Notes under the pieces: model-generated
Database searches by the model: none
What the model saw: only the letters and a program-made list of their open reading frames with translations
Told to the model about the DNA's origin: nothing
Assembly: GCA_011525685.1 (NCBI GenBank)
Contig: WYBW01000121.1
Coordinates: 1 to 45,111 of the forward strand
Reading direction: 5' to 3'
From: Verrucomicrobiia bacterium
Lineage (GTDB): Bacteria; Verrucomicrobiota; Verrucomicrobiia; Limisphaerales; JADLHS01
Length of the DNA: 45,111 bases
Position numbers and translations under genes: made by a program
Shown here: piece by piece, positions 32,540 to 41,568 of the stretch
Layout of the letters: every line of letters begins with the position of its first letter
How positions within the stretch are numbered: position 1 is the stretch's first letter

Positions 32540-33493
32540 ATGAATTTTCTGGTCACGGGCGGGGCGGGGTTCATCGGGTCGCACGTGTGCGAACGATTGC
32601 TCCAAACCGGCCACGCGGTCTGGGCGTTCGACGACCTGAACGGTTTTTACGACCCGCAAATCAAGCGCCGCAACCTGCGGGAGATCCAGTCGCTTGCCAA
32701 GCCGTTCGAGTTTGTTCAGGGGGATGTGACCGACCGACCGGCCCTCGACGCTCTGTTTGGCCGCGTGAAGTTTGACCAAGTCATTCACCTCGCGGCGCGC
32801 GCCGGCGTGCGACCCAGCCTGCTTGAACCGGCCCTTTACCAACGCGTCAACGTGGAGGGCACGGTCAACCTGTTGGAGGCCGCGCGGCTCAAGGGCGTCA
32901 AGAAACTCATTCTCGCCTCATCCTCGTCGGTTTACGGCGTGAACTCCAAAGTTCCTTTCAGCGAGAGCGACCCAATCTTTTCCGCCATCTCCCCTTACGC
33001 CGCGAGCAAGCTGGCCTGCGAAGCGCTGGGGCACGTTTATCATCACGTCCATGGGCTGGACATCGTGATGCTGCGTTTCTTCACCGTCTATGGCCCGCGC
33101 CAGCGGCCGGACCTGGCCATTCACAAGTTCGCCAAACTGATTCAGGCCGGCCAACCCATCCCGGTCTTCGGTGATGGCACGACGGCGCGGGATTACACTT
33201 ACATCACCGATACGGTGGACGGCATCATGGCCTGCACCCAGAAGGAATTTGGTTTCGAGATCTTCAACCTGGGCGAATCGCAGACCGTGACGCTCAACAG
33301 GCTGATCGAGTTGATTGAGTATTTCCTCGGCAAGAAAGCGGTCATTGACCGCCAACCGCTCCAGCCGGGTGACGTGCCCATCACCTTTGCCGACCTGGCC
33401 AAGTCTCGTGCCAAACTGGGCTATCATCCTTCGGTAAAAATTGAGAAGGGGATACGACTTTTTATTGACTGGTTCACGCGCAAACCGTCCTAA
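32540..33493 (+). CDS. NAD-dependent sugar-nucleotide epimerase/dehydratase
   Basis: 317 residues. GGAGFIGSH (7-15) is the NAD-binding glycine motif, and SSSSVYG and YAASK give the SDR catalytic Ser/Tyr/Lys. The ending region RQPLQPGDVPITFAD(L) closely fits UDP-glucuronate 4-epimerases and UDP-GlcNAc-type epimerases. Likely role: making sugar nucleotides for surface polysaccharide, in keeping with the flippase and glycosyltransferase nearby. Precise substrate not certain. Confidence 0.93.
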   Translation: MNFLVTGGAGFIGSHVCERLLQTGHAVWAFDDLNGFYDPQIKRRNLREIQSLAKPFEFVQGDVTDRPALDALFGRVKFDQVIHLAARAGVRPSLLEPALYQRVNVEGTVNLLEAARLKGVKKLILASSSSVYGVNSKVPFSESDPIFSAISPYAASKLACEALGHVYHHVHGLDIVMLRFFTVYGPRQRPDLAIHKFAKLIQAGQPIPVFGDGTTARDYTYITDTVDGIMACTQKEFGFEIFNLGESQTVTLNRLIELIEYFLGKKAVIDRQPLQPGDVPITFADLAKSRAKLGYHPSVKIEKGIRLFIDWFTRKPS

Positions 33494-33500
33494 TCTTCCC

Positions 33501-34067
33501 ATGGCAACCATTCACTATCACCGGCCGGTCTTCGAGGACGCGCTTGCAGCGTGGAAGCAACTGCTCCAGTCGCGCGGCTTCCCCACCGAGCTCGTTTGGA
33601 TTCTGGAAGAGAACCTGTGCTTTGAAAATGACCCCGCCGCCGCAGCCGGCGTGAAGCTCGGCTTCCAAACCCGGTTCACCCCTCATCCGGCGGATGACGC
33701 CAAGGTCAGTTATCATCACTTTGCGGAAAGCGATGCGCGGGTGGTGTTTTATCGCCTGGGCAACAGCCGCGGGCGCTCCGTCTGCATGTTGCTTTGCGAT
33801 CCCTGGTTCGAGCCCAAGCAGGAGCAGGACGGTTACCTCCGGCGCGACGACTGGTTGATCTCCTTTTACCCGGGGCTCCCCGAGGAAATCGAGGAGATCA
33901 CCGATGAGCAACGCTGGAAGGACCGCGTGGTGCGGGGACGCCCGTTGAGCGCCGTGGATTTTTGCATGACCTTCGCCGCGCTCCATGAACTCAAGGCCCA
34001 CGGCCGGGTGCTCACGCCCGACGAACGCTTTGGTTTGAAAATCCTTCGTTCCCTCCATCCGAGATAA
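33501..34067 (+). CDS. Conserved protein of unknown function
   Basis: 188 residues from ATG 33501, seven bases after the epimerase stop, so likely co-transcribed. No known catalytic motif. The sequence includes ATIHYHRPVFEDALAAWKQ and YGLPEEIEE-like acidic segments, and Trp/Tyr-rich strands such as DDWLISFYPGLP. Function not recognised. Confidence 0.75.
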   Translation: MATIHYHRPVFEDALAAWKQLLQSRGFPTELVWILEENLCFENDPAAAAGVKLGFQTRFTPHPADDAKVSYHHFAESDARVVFYRLGNSRGRSVCMLLCDPWFEPKQEQDGYLRRDDWLISFYPGLPEEIEEITDEQRWKDRVVRGRPLSAVDFCMTFAALHELKAHGRVLTPDERFGLKILRSLHPR

Positions 34068-34636
34068 ACTTTGGCACGGGCAAAGGCTCGGAAAGGCCCG
34101 GGGTGCGCTCCACATCTTTGGCGCGAGCGGCAGCGTTAAGCGCTGCGGCTTCGGGGTTGAGCCCGGACCTTGCACACTCGATGCGCGTGCTCTCATCAGC
34201 ACCGGGCAGCAGCCCGCTGGGAGCGCGCGCGATGGATAGAGCCGTTTCAACGGCTTGTCGCGCGCAGTGTAAGCCGCTGCGGCTGCAGCGCAGCGTCACC
34301 CGGGCTCACCGGGCTGAAGCCCGGTGCCAATGAGAGGTCCATGTGCGCATCTCAGTTTATTGCAGCCTGGCATTCCTGGCGTAGCGCAGGTTTCCCAACC
34401 TGCGGTATCGCCGACTTCCAGTCGGCGGGCCAAGACACGGCGTGGCAGGCCAGGCGTTCGCGGCGTTTGCGGATTGGAAATCCGCGATCCGGCAGACTGG
34501 AAGTCCGCGCGACGACATCGCCCCGGCGACCTCCTAAAAGAAAATGAGATGCACCCGAGGTCCGTGGTATATCCAAGCCAGCCTCGACACTCCTCCGCGC
34601 CCTCACTAACTTTCGCTGTCCGCAACACCGCCCGAC
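34068..34636. repeat. Cluster of hairpin repeats in 570-bp intergenic region
   Basis: No gene is seen. Many short stems are present: CACCGGGC-TGAA-GCCCGGTG (about 34307-34327), GCCGTTTCAACGGC (about 34240), GCAGGTT-TCCC-AACCTGC (about 34387), GCCGACT-TCC-AGTCGGC (about 34413), GCGGATT-GGA-AATCCGC (about 34468), GCAGACTGGAAGTCCGC (about 34492). The ACT/TTCC/AGT and ATT/GGA/AAT stems resemble the ends of the 115-bp element, suggesting related or decayed copies. Confidence 0.7.
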
Positions 34637-35767
34637 ATGAGCACGACCTCCAAACTGCTGGCCGAGTTGATCGCGCTGCCCAGCGTGAATCCGGCGTTTC
34701 TGCCGGAGCGCCATCCCCACGCGGGCGAAGGGCGCGTGGCGGAATTTCTGGCCACAGTTGCGGCGAAGGCCGGTTTGGAGGTCGAGTTTCAGGAGGCGCT
34801 GCCGCACCGGCCCAATCTGCTCGTGCGGTTGTTGCCCAGGTCCAGGCCAGTTCAAAGAGTGTTGCTCGCGCCGCACTTGGACACGGTGAACGTCGCGGAT
34901 GAAAGCCAGTTCACGCCGCGCCAGCGAGGCGCGCGGCTTTACGGTCGCGGCGCGTGCGACACGAAAGGTTCAGTGGCGGCGATGCTCGCCGCGTTGTGCG
35001 ACCTGGCCCGGGCAAAGCAACGGCCTGAAAAGACGGAGATCGTCCTCGCCGGTTTGATTGACGAGGAAAACGCCCAGAGCGGCTCACGGGCGTTGGTGAA
35101 GGCGGGTTTCAAAGCCGACCTCGCCATCGTCGGTGAACCGACGCGCCTGCAAGCCGTCACCGCGCACAAGGGCAGCCTGTGGTTGCGGGTGGAAACGCGC
35201 GGCAGAGCGGCTCACGGCGCCACGCCGCACTTGGGCCGCAACGCTGTTCATACCATGGCGCGCGTCGTGGATTTTTTGGAGACGGATTACGCCGCGCAAC
35301 TTCGCCGGCGCCGCCATCCTCTGCTCGGTCCGGCCACGGTGAGTGTCGGTTCGATTGCCGGCGGGTCGCAACCCAACATCGTCCCTGATCGCTGCGTCAT
35401 CACGGTGGATCGGCGCACGCTGCCGGGCGAAACCGAAACCGGCGTTTGCCGGCAGATCACCGCCCTGTTGCGCGGGAGAAAGCTGTCGGCCAGTGTCACC
35501 GGCCAGAAGCTCGCGCCCTGCCTGCCCTTGGAGACCAACGTCAAGCTGCCGCTGGTCCGCCAGTTTCTCCGCAGCCTCGGCCAGGCGCGACCGGTCGGCG
35601 TCAACTTCTTCTGCGATGCCGCCGTGCTCGCCCAAGGTGACATTCCCAGCGTCGTCTTTGGCCCGGGTGACATCGCGCAGGCTCACACCGCGGACGAGTG
35701 GATTTCACTCGCCTCGCTGGAACGGGCCCGCGCCTGCCTCTGGAAATTCCTGAAATCACTTCCCTGA
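34637..35767 (+). CDS. M20-family peptidase/deacylase (ArgE/DapE-like)
   Basis: 376 residues. Zinc and catalytic motifs: HLDTV near 76, GRGACDTKG near 98-106, IDEENAQSGS (general base Glu) near 145, GEPT near 170, and a late His in AHTADEW. Family members hydrolyse acetylornithine, succinyl-diaminopimelate or dipeptides. No arg or dap gene is adjacent, so which reaction applies is not clear. Confidence 0.88.
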   Translation: MSTTSKLLAELIALPSVNPAFLPERHPHAGEGRVAEFLATVAAKAGLEVEFQEALPHRPNLLVRLLPRSRPVQRVLLAPHLDTVNVADESQFTPRQRGARLYGRGACDTKGSVAAMLAALCDLARAKQRPEKTEIVLAGLIDEENAQSGSRALVKAGFKADLAIVGEPTRLQAVTAHKGSLWLRVETRGRAAHGATPHLGRNAVHTMARVVDFLETDYAAQLRRRRHPLLGPATVSVGSIAGGSQPNIVPDRCVITVDRRTLPGETETGVCRQITALLRGRKLSASVTGQKLAPCLPLETNVKLPLVRQFLRSLGQARPVGVNFFCDAAVLAQGDIPSVVFGPGDIAQAHTADEWISLASLERARACLWKFLKSLP

Positions 35768-35791
35768 GCCGAAGCGACTTCGTATTGTCCC

Positions 35792-37087
35792 ATGCCCATG
35801 CCCGCCGAGAAAGCTGACAGCCCGCCCCGGAACGACCCCGCGCAGAGTATTTCATTCTTCCGACAAAGCGGCTGGTTGATGATCGCGAACATCGCCGGCG
35901 GCGCGCTGATGTGGGCGGTGCATGTGCTGGCCCGGGGCATTCCGCCCGGCGAGTACGGTGTGTTTGGCGCTTACCTGTCCGTGGTGATGTGCATTCCCGC
36001 GTTGCCGCTGCAAATGGTGCTGACGCATCAAACGGCACAGGCCCTGGCTTTGAATCGCGGGCATGAACTGGCGGGAATGATCCGCTGGGTCTGGGGCGCA
36101 ACCTTTGTCCTCTGGTTGATCGCCGCCATCCTCGTGTTCGTCTTTCAAGCCAGGATTCTCGAGCAATGGGAAATCACGAATCCGGCCGGCCTGTGGGTAA
36201 CGGTGATGGCCGTGTTGTTCACGCTCTGGTTTCCCATGCTCTGCGGTGTGCTCCAGGGACAGCAAAACTTTCTCTGGCTCGGCTGGGCCATGCTCTCCAA
36301 CGGCTTTGGCCGGCTGGGCGTCGCGGCCCTGGCGGTCCTGGTGCTGGGCGCCTATGCGGCGGGGATGATGACCGGTGTTTTGCTCGGCCTGATGGCCGGG
36401 TTTATCATCGCCGCCTGGCAGACCCGTGCGCTGTGGCTCACCTCGGCCGCCGATTTCGACCGGCGCAGCCTGCTCAAGCAGGCCATCCCCTCCATTCTGG
36501 GATTCGGCGCGTTCTTCTTCCTGCTGACAGCCGACACGATGTTTGTGAAAGCCTACTTCAGCGGGGATGAAACCGGTTTTTACGTCAGCGCCGGCACGTT
36601 GTCGCGGGCGCTGATGTGGCTGGTAGGTCCGCTGGCGGCGGTGATGTTTCCGCGCATCGTCCACAGCGCGGCAAAATCGGAGAAGTCAAACTTGATGGGC
36701 ATGGTGCTGCTGGGCACGGGCGTGCTCGCGACGTGCGGGGCGCTGGGCCTTTGGGTGGTGGGACCATGGGTGGTGAAACTGGTGTGGGGAGCGAAATACG
36801 TGGAGGTCGCCAGTATCGTGCTGCCGTGGTATGCGGGCGCGATGGTGCCGCTCTCGCTGGCCAACGTGCTCTTGAGCAATCTGATCGCGCGTTCCGCGTT
36901 TCGCGTCGTGCCCGCAGCCGTGATCGTGGCCGTGGCGTATGGGTTTGCCCTGACGCGATTCCACCAAACCCAGGTGGCGGTGCTGCAAACTCTCGGCGTG
37001 TTCAGCCTTGTCTTCCTCGGCGTCTGCGCCTGGTACACCTGGCGTCACGCCAAAGCCTCGTCACAGCCTCCGTCGCCCGCCCTGTGA
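35792..37087 (+). CDS. Polysaccharide flippase (MATE/Wzx-like)
   Basis: 431 residues with about 12 hydrophobic segments; begins in the cytoplasm with a short charged stretch. Composition and the DTMFVKAYFSGDETGFYVSAGTLSRAL region match polysaccharide-repeat-unit flippases (MOP superfamily). It is 24 bp after the M20 gene. The gene ends four bases from the end of the convergent glycosyltransferase gene. Confidence 0.82.
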   Translation: MPMPAEKADSPPRNDPAQSISFFRQSGWLMIANIAGGALMWAVHVLARGIPPGEYGVFGAYLSVVMCIPALPLQMVLTHQTAQALALNRGHELAGMIRWVWGATFVLWLIAAILVFVFQARILEQWEITNPAGLWVTVMAVLFTLWFPMLCGVLQGQQNFLWLGWAMLSNGFGRLGVAALAVLVLGAYAAGMMTGVLLGLMAGFIIAAWQTRALWLTSAADFDRRSLLKQAIPSILGFGAFFFLLTADTMFVKAYFSGDETGFYVSAGTLSRALMWLVGPLAAVMFPRIVHSAAKSEKSNLMGMVLLGTGVLATCGALGLWVVGPWVVKLVWGAKYVEVASIVLPWYAGAMVPLSLANVLLSNLIARSAFRVVPAAVIVAVAYGFALTRFHQTQVAVLQTLGVFSLVFLGVCAWYTWRHAKASSQPPSPAL

Positions 37088-37090
37088 CTT

Positions 37091-37990
37091 TTACCGAGGC
37101 GGATTCTGCCCCGGGGAATGGGGACCTGCCGGCGTCGAACCGCGAACCTTGGGCGGGCCGGGCCGGGGCAACGGCGCCCGCAACTTTCCATAAACCCACG
37201 CCTCGAGCGGCTCCAAGCCCAGCGCCCGGAGCAGCCGGTAAACCCGCGGCCAATAGACCAGCCGCACCCGCACCACGGACAAAAACATCGTGAGCGAGGC
37301 GCGAAACAACGAGGCCGAAACCTTCGAACCGATCTTGTCCGTCCACTCGGTGGGCACTTCCAGAATCGTAAACCCGGCCCGCTTGAGCGAGACCAGCAGA
37401 TTCACGTCGAACGCCAGGTCCGCGATGCGCAGGGCGGGATGGATTTTCTCCACCGCCGGCCGGCGCAGCACTTTGCAGGGACATTGCGTGTCCTTGATGT
37501 GCATCCAGAACAGGCTTTCGACGATCAGATGAAAGCAGCGACTGGTGAATCGCCGCACCCAGGGCTGCGCCTGATGCAATACCGCGCCCGGCAGCCAGCG
37601 CGAACCGATGACACAATCCGCCGCGCCAATGCGCCTGACCAGCGCGTGCAACGCGTGCGGCGGCGACGCGCCATCCGCGTCCACGTAACCGATGACTTCC
37701 GCCTTCGACGCGAGCTTGAGGCCCTCGATCAAAGCGCCGCCTTTGCCGATGGGGTCGGGGAAATCCAGCAGACTGATGAAAGAAAAATCCTTCGCCACCC
37801 GTTCGACCACGCCGCGCGTGTTGTCGCGGCAACCGTTCAGCACCACCACCAGTTGGAAATCGCCGCGGTAATTGTCCTGGAAATAACGCCCGTATTCGCG
37901 CAGCACCGGTTCGATGCGCGCCTCTTCGTTGTAGGCGGGAATGAGCAGCAACAGGCTCGGCTCGGTCACGGCCCATGAATTATCAGCCAC
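37091..37990 (-). CDS. Glycosyltransferase family 2 (DPM1-like)
   Basis: 299 residues from GTG 37990, supported by GGAG nine bases upstream. The fold is GT-A: LLIPAYNEEARI near 12, VVLNGCRDNT near 45, DxD-like DADGASPP near 100 for nucleotide-sugar/metal binding. GT2 enzymes of this DPM1-type charge lipid carriers with sugar, or start oligosaccharide assembly. Hydrophobic stretches near the C-terminus are short, so it may be peripheral. It is divergent from the dndC remnant (168 bp between starts). Confidence 0.88.
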   Translation of the reverse strand: MADNSWAVTEPSLLLLIPAYNEEARIEPVLREYGRYFQDNYRGDFQLVVVLNGCRDNTRGVVERVAKDFSFISLLDFPDPIGKGGALIEGLKLASKAEVIGYVDADGASPPHALHALVRRIGAADCVIGSRWLPGAVLHQAQPWVRRFTSRCFHLIVESLFWMHIKDTQCPCKVLRRPAVEKIHPALRIADLAFDVNLLVSLKRAGFTILEVPTEWTDKIGSKVSASLFRASLTMFLSVVRVRLVYWPRVYRLLRALGLEPLEAWVYGKLRAPLPRPGPPKVRGSTPAGPHSPGQNPPR

Positions 37991-38158
37991 GCCGCCAAAC
38001 TCCAAGCTCCAAGCGCCACCGAACGTCCCAGCCCACCGGCATCTGCCCCGGCAGGGCATTACACCCGCCGGTTTTTGCCCGGGACGGAGGAAGCCCAACC
38101 TGGCGATTCTCCAACGCGACTCTTGAAAACCAGGTTCGGCGACGCATACTCGCTTGCA
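37991..38158. other. Divergent gap GT2 / dndC remnant
   Basis: About 170 bp between the divergent starts of the glycosyltransferase gene and the dndC remnant. No promoter hexamers or hairpins were recognised. The dndC ATG at 38159 is weakly supported. Confidence 0.3.
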
Positions 38159-38499
38159 ATGGCAGCGGCGACTTACCAGGACATCAGCAATTCTTTGCAG
38201 CAACTTTACCGGGCCGACCCGCGCCTTGGCTGGTCGGCTTCAGTGGCGGGAAGGATAGCACGCTCGTCGCGGCCCTCGTGTTTGACGCGGTCATATCACT
38301 CCCGCCGGAGCAGCGCACCAAACCCATCACTGTCCTTTGCACCGATACGCGCGTGGAAATTCCGGCCATTACGGAAGGCGTCGAGAGCACCCTCGACCGG
38401 ATGCGGCGCTGCTCGCAGCAACACAACCTCAACATCGAAGCCCATCTGCTCAAACCGCCGCCCGAGCAATCCTTCTGGGTCAACATCATCGGGCGCGGC
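38159..38499 (+). pseudogene. dndC: dndC 5' fragment (phosphorothioation PAPS-reductase-like), frameshifted
   Basis: DndC, an ATP-pyrophosphatase/PAPS-reductase-fold protein, is the sulfur-handling subunit that puts phosphorothioate in DNA. The start ATGGCAGCGGCGACTTAC gives an N-terminus in one frame (residues 1-21). The conserved GFSGGKDS, TDTRVEIPA and PPEQSFWVNIIGRG motifs appear in the next frame from 38224. A single missing C near 38222-38226 (CGCCTTGG where CGCCCTTGG would restore the frame) explains the shift. After IIGRG the DndC sequence ends abruptly in repeat DNA and the four-helix-bundle gene. The rest survives only as scraps at 38963-39615. Confidence 0.82.
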
Positions 38500-38550
38500 C
38501 GGCGGAATTGCGAATGTCGAACGGTGAGTGGCGAATTTGAAGGCGACTGA
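38500..38550. repeat. Short tandem degenerate repeats before four-helix-bundle gene
   Basis: The sequence GCGGAATTGCGAATGTCGAACGGTG... carries stuttered GAATTGCGAATGTCGAA-type units. Similar units recur downstream of the gene (38926-39080, 39290-39325, 39380-39420, 39465-39515), and at 43485-43565 in the HerA remnant. Confidence 0.6.
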
Positions 38551-38925
38551 ATGAACGACCTGAAACAACGAACCAAGCAATTCGCGCCAGACGTGATCAG
38601 GCCGTGCGTCCAACTGCCGCAAACCCCGGAGTTCAAAATCCTCAAGGGGCAACTCTTCCGGGCCGGCACGTCTGTGGGGACGAACTACCGGGCTGCCTGC
38701 CGGGCGAAGTCGAAGGCCGATTTCATCTCCAAAGTCGGCACAGTTGAGGAGGAAAGCGACGAGTCCGGCTATTGGCTCGAATTGATCGAGGCCATGCCGG
38801 GCATTCTGAATTTGCCATTCGACATTCGAACCTCCCGTGAGCTTGCACGCCTCAAGCAGGAAGCCGGTGAACTCACGGCCATCATGGTGTCATCGAAGAA
38901 AGCAGCGCGAGGAAGCAATGATTGA
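38551..38925 (+). CDS. Four-helix-bundle protein (23S rRNA intervening-sequence type)
   Basis: 124 residues, all helical: ELKxxxFA-like start, then QTPEFKILKGQLFRAGTSVGTNYRAACRAKSKADF and EEESDESGYWLELI. This is the TIGR02436-type family encoded by intervening sequences in 23S rRNA genes and by scattered genomic copies. A GAAGG lies seven bases before the ATG. Here it lies inside dndC, not an rRNA gene, and is bracketed by short tandem repeats, so it looks like a mobile cassette. The gene itself is intact. Function not established. Confidence 0.88.
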   Translation: MNDLKQRTKQFAPDVIRPCVQLPQTPEFKILKGQLFRAGTSVGTNYRAACRAKSKADFISKVGTVEEESDESGYWLELIEAMPGILNLPFDIRTSRELARLKQEAGELTAIMVSSKKAARGSND

Positions 38926-39080
38926 CCCATTCACCAGTCGCAATTCGGCATTCGCCATTCCCCACGGCGGCGACGAACGCATGGAAAAACTCATTGAATT
39001 CCGCGAAACCCTCCGCAGGGGAATTCCGACTGGCGAATCAAGAATTCCGAATCAATCCCCATTCGACAATCGGCCTTCTG
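38926..39080. repeat. Short tandem degenerate repeats after four-helix-bundle gene
   Basis: Repeated CATTC, GAATTC and ATTCGGCATTCGCC units occur around 38930-38965 and 39015-39080. The block resembles the short tandemly repeated repeats known from some bacterial genomes. They flank a small dndC-like remnant. Confidence 0.6.
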
Positions 39081-39130
39081 CATTGGCCTGCCCCGCCAAC
39101 GGCAAACGCGACCTCAAGAGCAAGAACGCT

Positions 39131-39188
39131 GTCCCTCGCTCGCGGGAGCGGGAGAGGGTGGTCGCAGACCGGGTGAGGGTTGTTGGGC
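39131..39188. repeat. R2-related hairpin repeat, island copy 1
   Basis: CCTCGCTCGCGGGAGCGGGAGAGG followed by GGGTGAGGGTTGTTGGGC matches the second half of copy C (7713-7768) in the DinB-DnaE linker. It lies inside the wrecked dndC region. Confidence 0.65.
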
Positions 39189-39419
39189 GAAAACACACTT
39201 CCTCGGACGGCCCAGGCCAAATCAGCCACAAAAAGTCGCAGAGATCACAAAGAAGCACTGGGTGTTTCGTGCGTTCCTTCGCGGCAGGGCCATTCCGCAT
39301 TCGAGATTCCGAACTCCGCAATTCCAAGGCCCGCCGCGAACTGCTCACCCAACTGCTCAAACTCCAGGAGGAAGTGGGCCACGGTGAAATTCCGCATGAC
39401 GAATGTCGAACGACGCAGG

Positions 39420-39463
39420 CTCTCCCTCTCCGCCTCGACCGGGGAGAGGGTCGGGGTGAGGTG
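39420..39463. repeat. R2-related hairpin repeat, island copy 2
   Basis: CTCCCTCTCC...GGGGAGAGGGTCGGGGTGAGG is the right-hand end of the 154-bp elements A and B. It is a partial copy inside the dndC ruins. Confidence 0.65.
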
Positions 39464-39621
39464 TCGAATCCAGCTTCACTCCGCATTCGACATTCCGCAT
39501 TTCCTTTGTCCGCGCCGACACCTTGCGCCGGCCGCTGGCCAAGGTGGATGAACTGGGTCGCAGGTTCGATCGCAAAGGCAACTTGCAGGAGACTCCGGAC
39601 GTGGTTAACAACTGAAGAAGC

Positions 39622-40719
39622 ATGTCACTCGAAGCAGCGCTCATGGACATAACAAGCCGGCTACGGCAAGGGAAGTTTCCGAACGAACAAGCGGTCTCCC
39701 AAGGCATTGTGCTGCGGGTGTTTCAGGAACTTGGCTGGGACACCTGGGACACGAGTATCGTTTGGCCCGAATACCAAACCGGCGAAGGTCGCGCGGATTA
39801 CGCGTTGTGCCATCCGCCGTCCAAGCCGGCGATTTTCACCGAAGTCAAGCAGCCCGGCAAAGCTGAGGACGCCGTTAGGCAAGCGCTGGAATACGCCTTT
39901 CACGCGGGCGTCCCGTTCGTCGCTTTGACCGATGGTCGGACGTGGAGCTTCTATTTGCCCGCAGAACAAGGTAGCTACGAAGACCGGCGGGTTTACAAGC
40001 TGGACCTTTACGAGCGTCCACCGGCCGAAGCCGCTGAAATCCTCCAGCGCTACTTGCAGCGATCTCGGGTCGAGTCGGGCGAGGCTCTGGAGTGCGCGCG
40101 AAAGGAATATCGCAGTCGCAACCGGCGGTCACAGGCAAAGGCTGCAATTCCGGATGCATGGCGCGAGTTGGTCGAGAAGGGCGACGAACTTTTGGTTGAG
40201 ATGCTGATGGGCGCGGTTGAATCCAAAGCGGGTGTCCGCCCGGATGCCGACGATGTTGCTGAATTCCTCCTTGGATTGGGAAAGCCAGTGATCGTCGAAC
40301 CGCAGCGTCCGACAGTAGGACGAGAAACCGCCGTTGCTCCCTCGCGTCCGACAGTGCCCCGCCAAGTCACCGAGACTTCGCGGAGCGGCAGGTTGGTGTT
40401 GAAGGGCAAGTCCTACCCATACCACAACGCCAAGGACGCAATGGTGATAGTGCTACGCGAACTGGCCCATTCTGATCCGGCGTTTCTGGAGCGATGCAGT
40501 CAGCATCCTGACGCCCAAGGGCGAAAGCGGCGCTACATCGCACGCACGACCCAAGAGCTTTATCCGGATCGGGAAGACCTCCGCGACATGCGTGAACAAC
40601 TCCCGGACGGTTGGTTGGTCGCGACGAATCTCAACAATGTCTTGAAAAAGACCATCATTCGCCTCGCAGCCGAGGTCGCAGGACTGACCTTTGGTAAGGA
40701 CGTGATCGTTGATTTTTAG
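39622..40719 (+). CDS. HsdR_N-type (PD-(D/E)xK) nuclease of the defence island
   Basis: 365 residues. The N-terminal nuclease fold is seen in RADYALCHPPSKPAIFTEVKQPG, with Asp59, Glu74 and Lys76 as the PD-(D/E)xK triad, a region shared with type I restriction HsdR N-termini. A coiled-coil and charged linker follow (about 140-260), and the C-terminal domain ends GWLVATNLNNVLKKTII. Intact. Role: probably restriction or nucleolytic defence; no methyltransferase is nearby. It begins seven bases after the last dndC scrap. Confidence 0.82.
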   Translation: MSLEAALMDITSRLRQGKFPNEQAVSQGIVLRVFQELGWDTWDTSIVWPEYQTGEGRADYALCHPPSKPAIFTEVKQPGKAEDAVRQALEYAFHAGVPFVALTDGRTWSFYLPAEQGSYEDRRVYKLDLYERPPAEAAEILQRYLQRSRVESGEALECARKEYRSRNRRSQAKAAIPDAWRELVEKGDELLVEMLMGAVESKAGVRPDADDVAEFLLGLGKPVIVEPQRPTVGRETAVAPSRPTVPRQVTETSRSGRLVLKGKSYPYHNAKDAMVIVLRELAHSDPAFLERCSQHPDAQGRKRRYIARTTQELYPDREDLRDMREQLPDGWLVATNLNNVLKKTIIRLAAEVAGLTFGKDVIVDF

Positions 40720-40774
40720 CCTTGGACAGTTTTTGTCCGGCCGGGCGTGGTAAGTTTGGGCCAAAACACGAACC

Positions 40775-41563
40775 ATGAGTGACAATTCAAAGATTGAGTG
40801 GACGGACGCGACGTGGAATCCCGTGCGCGGTTGCACGAAGATCAGCCCCGGCTGTGCTCATTGTTACGCGGAAACCTTTGCCGAACGGTTTCGCGGTGTG
40901 CCGGGCCACCCGTTTGAATTCGGATTCGACTTGCGGCTTGTGCCGGAAAAACTCGGCGACCCCATCCGCTGGTCTAAGCCCAAGAAGATTTTCGTCAACT
41001 CGATGAGCGACCTTTTCCATGAAGGTGTGCCGGACGATTACATTGAGAAGGTCTGCCGTGTGATGCTCGCCGCAAACTGGCACACCTATCAGATTCTCAC
41101 CAAACGCGCCGACCGCATGGCAACGCTGTTGCGGGGCAAACTCCGAGAAGCGGCGAAAGCCGCCCACATCTGGTGGGGGGTGAGCGTCGAGAATCGCAAG
41201 CATGGCCTCCCGCGCATCGCAAAGCTCCGCAGCGCGAAGCCAACAATGGCGTTCCTCTCCATCGAACCGCTCTTGGAAGACCTATGCAAAGTGGATTTGC
41301 GGGGAATTCACTGGGTCATCGTCGGTGGGGAAAGCGGGCCGGGAGCGCGTCCGATGCTGCGGGAATGGGTGCGGAGCATCCGCGACCAGTGCCGGCGGGC
41401 GAACATCCCGTTCTTTTTCAAGCAATGGGGCGGGGTGCGAAAGAACGAGACGGGGCGCAGGCTGGACGGCAGGACTTACGATGAGTTTCCGGCAACGGCA
41501 GCCACTCCCGCCTCGGTCGCGACAACACAGCATCTGCTGCAAGACGTCTTGATACCGGCTTGA
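40775..41563 (+). CDS. DUF5131 (phage Gp37/Gp68-like) protein, three-Cys motif
   Basis: 262 residues. CTKISPGCAHCYAE carries the C-x6-C-x2-C motif (Cys20/27/30), reminiscent of radical-SAM [4Fe-4S] centres; later SMSDLFHEGVP, LTKRA and GGESGPGARPM are typical of the family. Associated with phages and defence islands; the chemistry is unknown. It is followed at once by tcmP, which is its known partner type. Confidence 0.9.
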   Translation: MSDNSKIEWTDATWNPVRGCTKISPGCAHCYAETFAERFRGVPGHPFEFGFDLRLVPEKLGDPIRWSKPKKIFVNSMSDLFHEGVPDDYIEKVCRVMLAANWHTYQILTKRADRMATLLRGKLREAAKAAHIWWGVSVENRKHGLPRIAKLRSAKPTMAFLSIEPLLEDLCKVDLRGIHWVIVGGESGPGARPMLREWVRSIRDQCRRANIPFFFKQWGGVRKNETGRRLDGRTYDEFPATAATPASVATTQHLLQDVLIPA

Positions 41564-41568
41564 AGCGT

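Larger units (their letters stand above)
38963..39615 (+). pseudogene. Scattered dndC-like 3' remnants
   Basis: Three short coding-like pieces lie among repeats: GGDERMEKLIEFRETLRR (38963-39019), KARRELLTQLLKLQEEVGHG (39326-39385), and the last 33 codons ending at TGA 39613-39615 (VDELGRRFDRKGNLQETP). The first two fit the C-terminal half of DndC; the last is not recognised and may belong to another island gene. Long ORFs drawn across the repeats are artefacts. Confidence 0.55.

Noticed and set aside
38837..39652. A 271-codon plus-strand ORF over the dndC scraps
   Set aside because: It runs through repeat DNA and only short parts look like DndC; it is not one protein.
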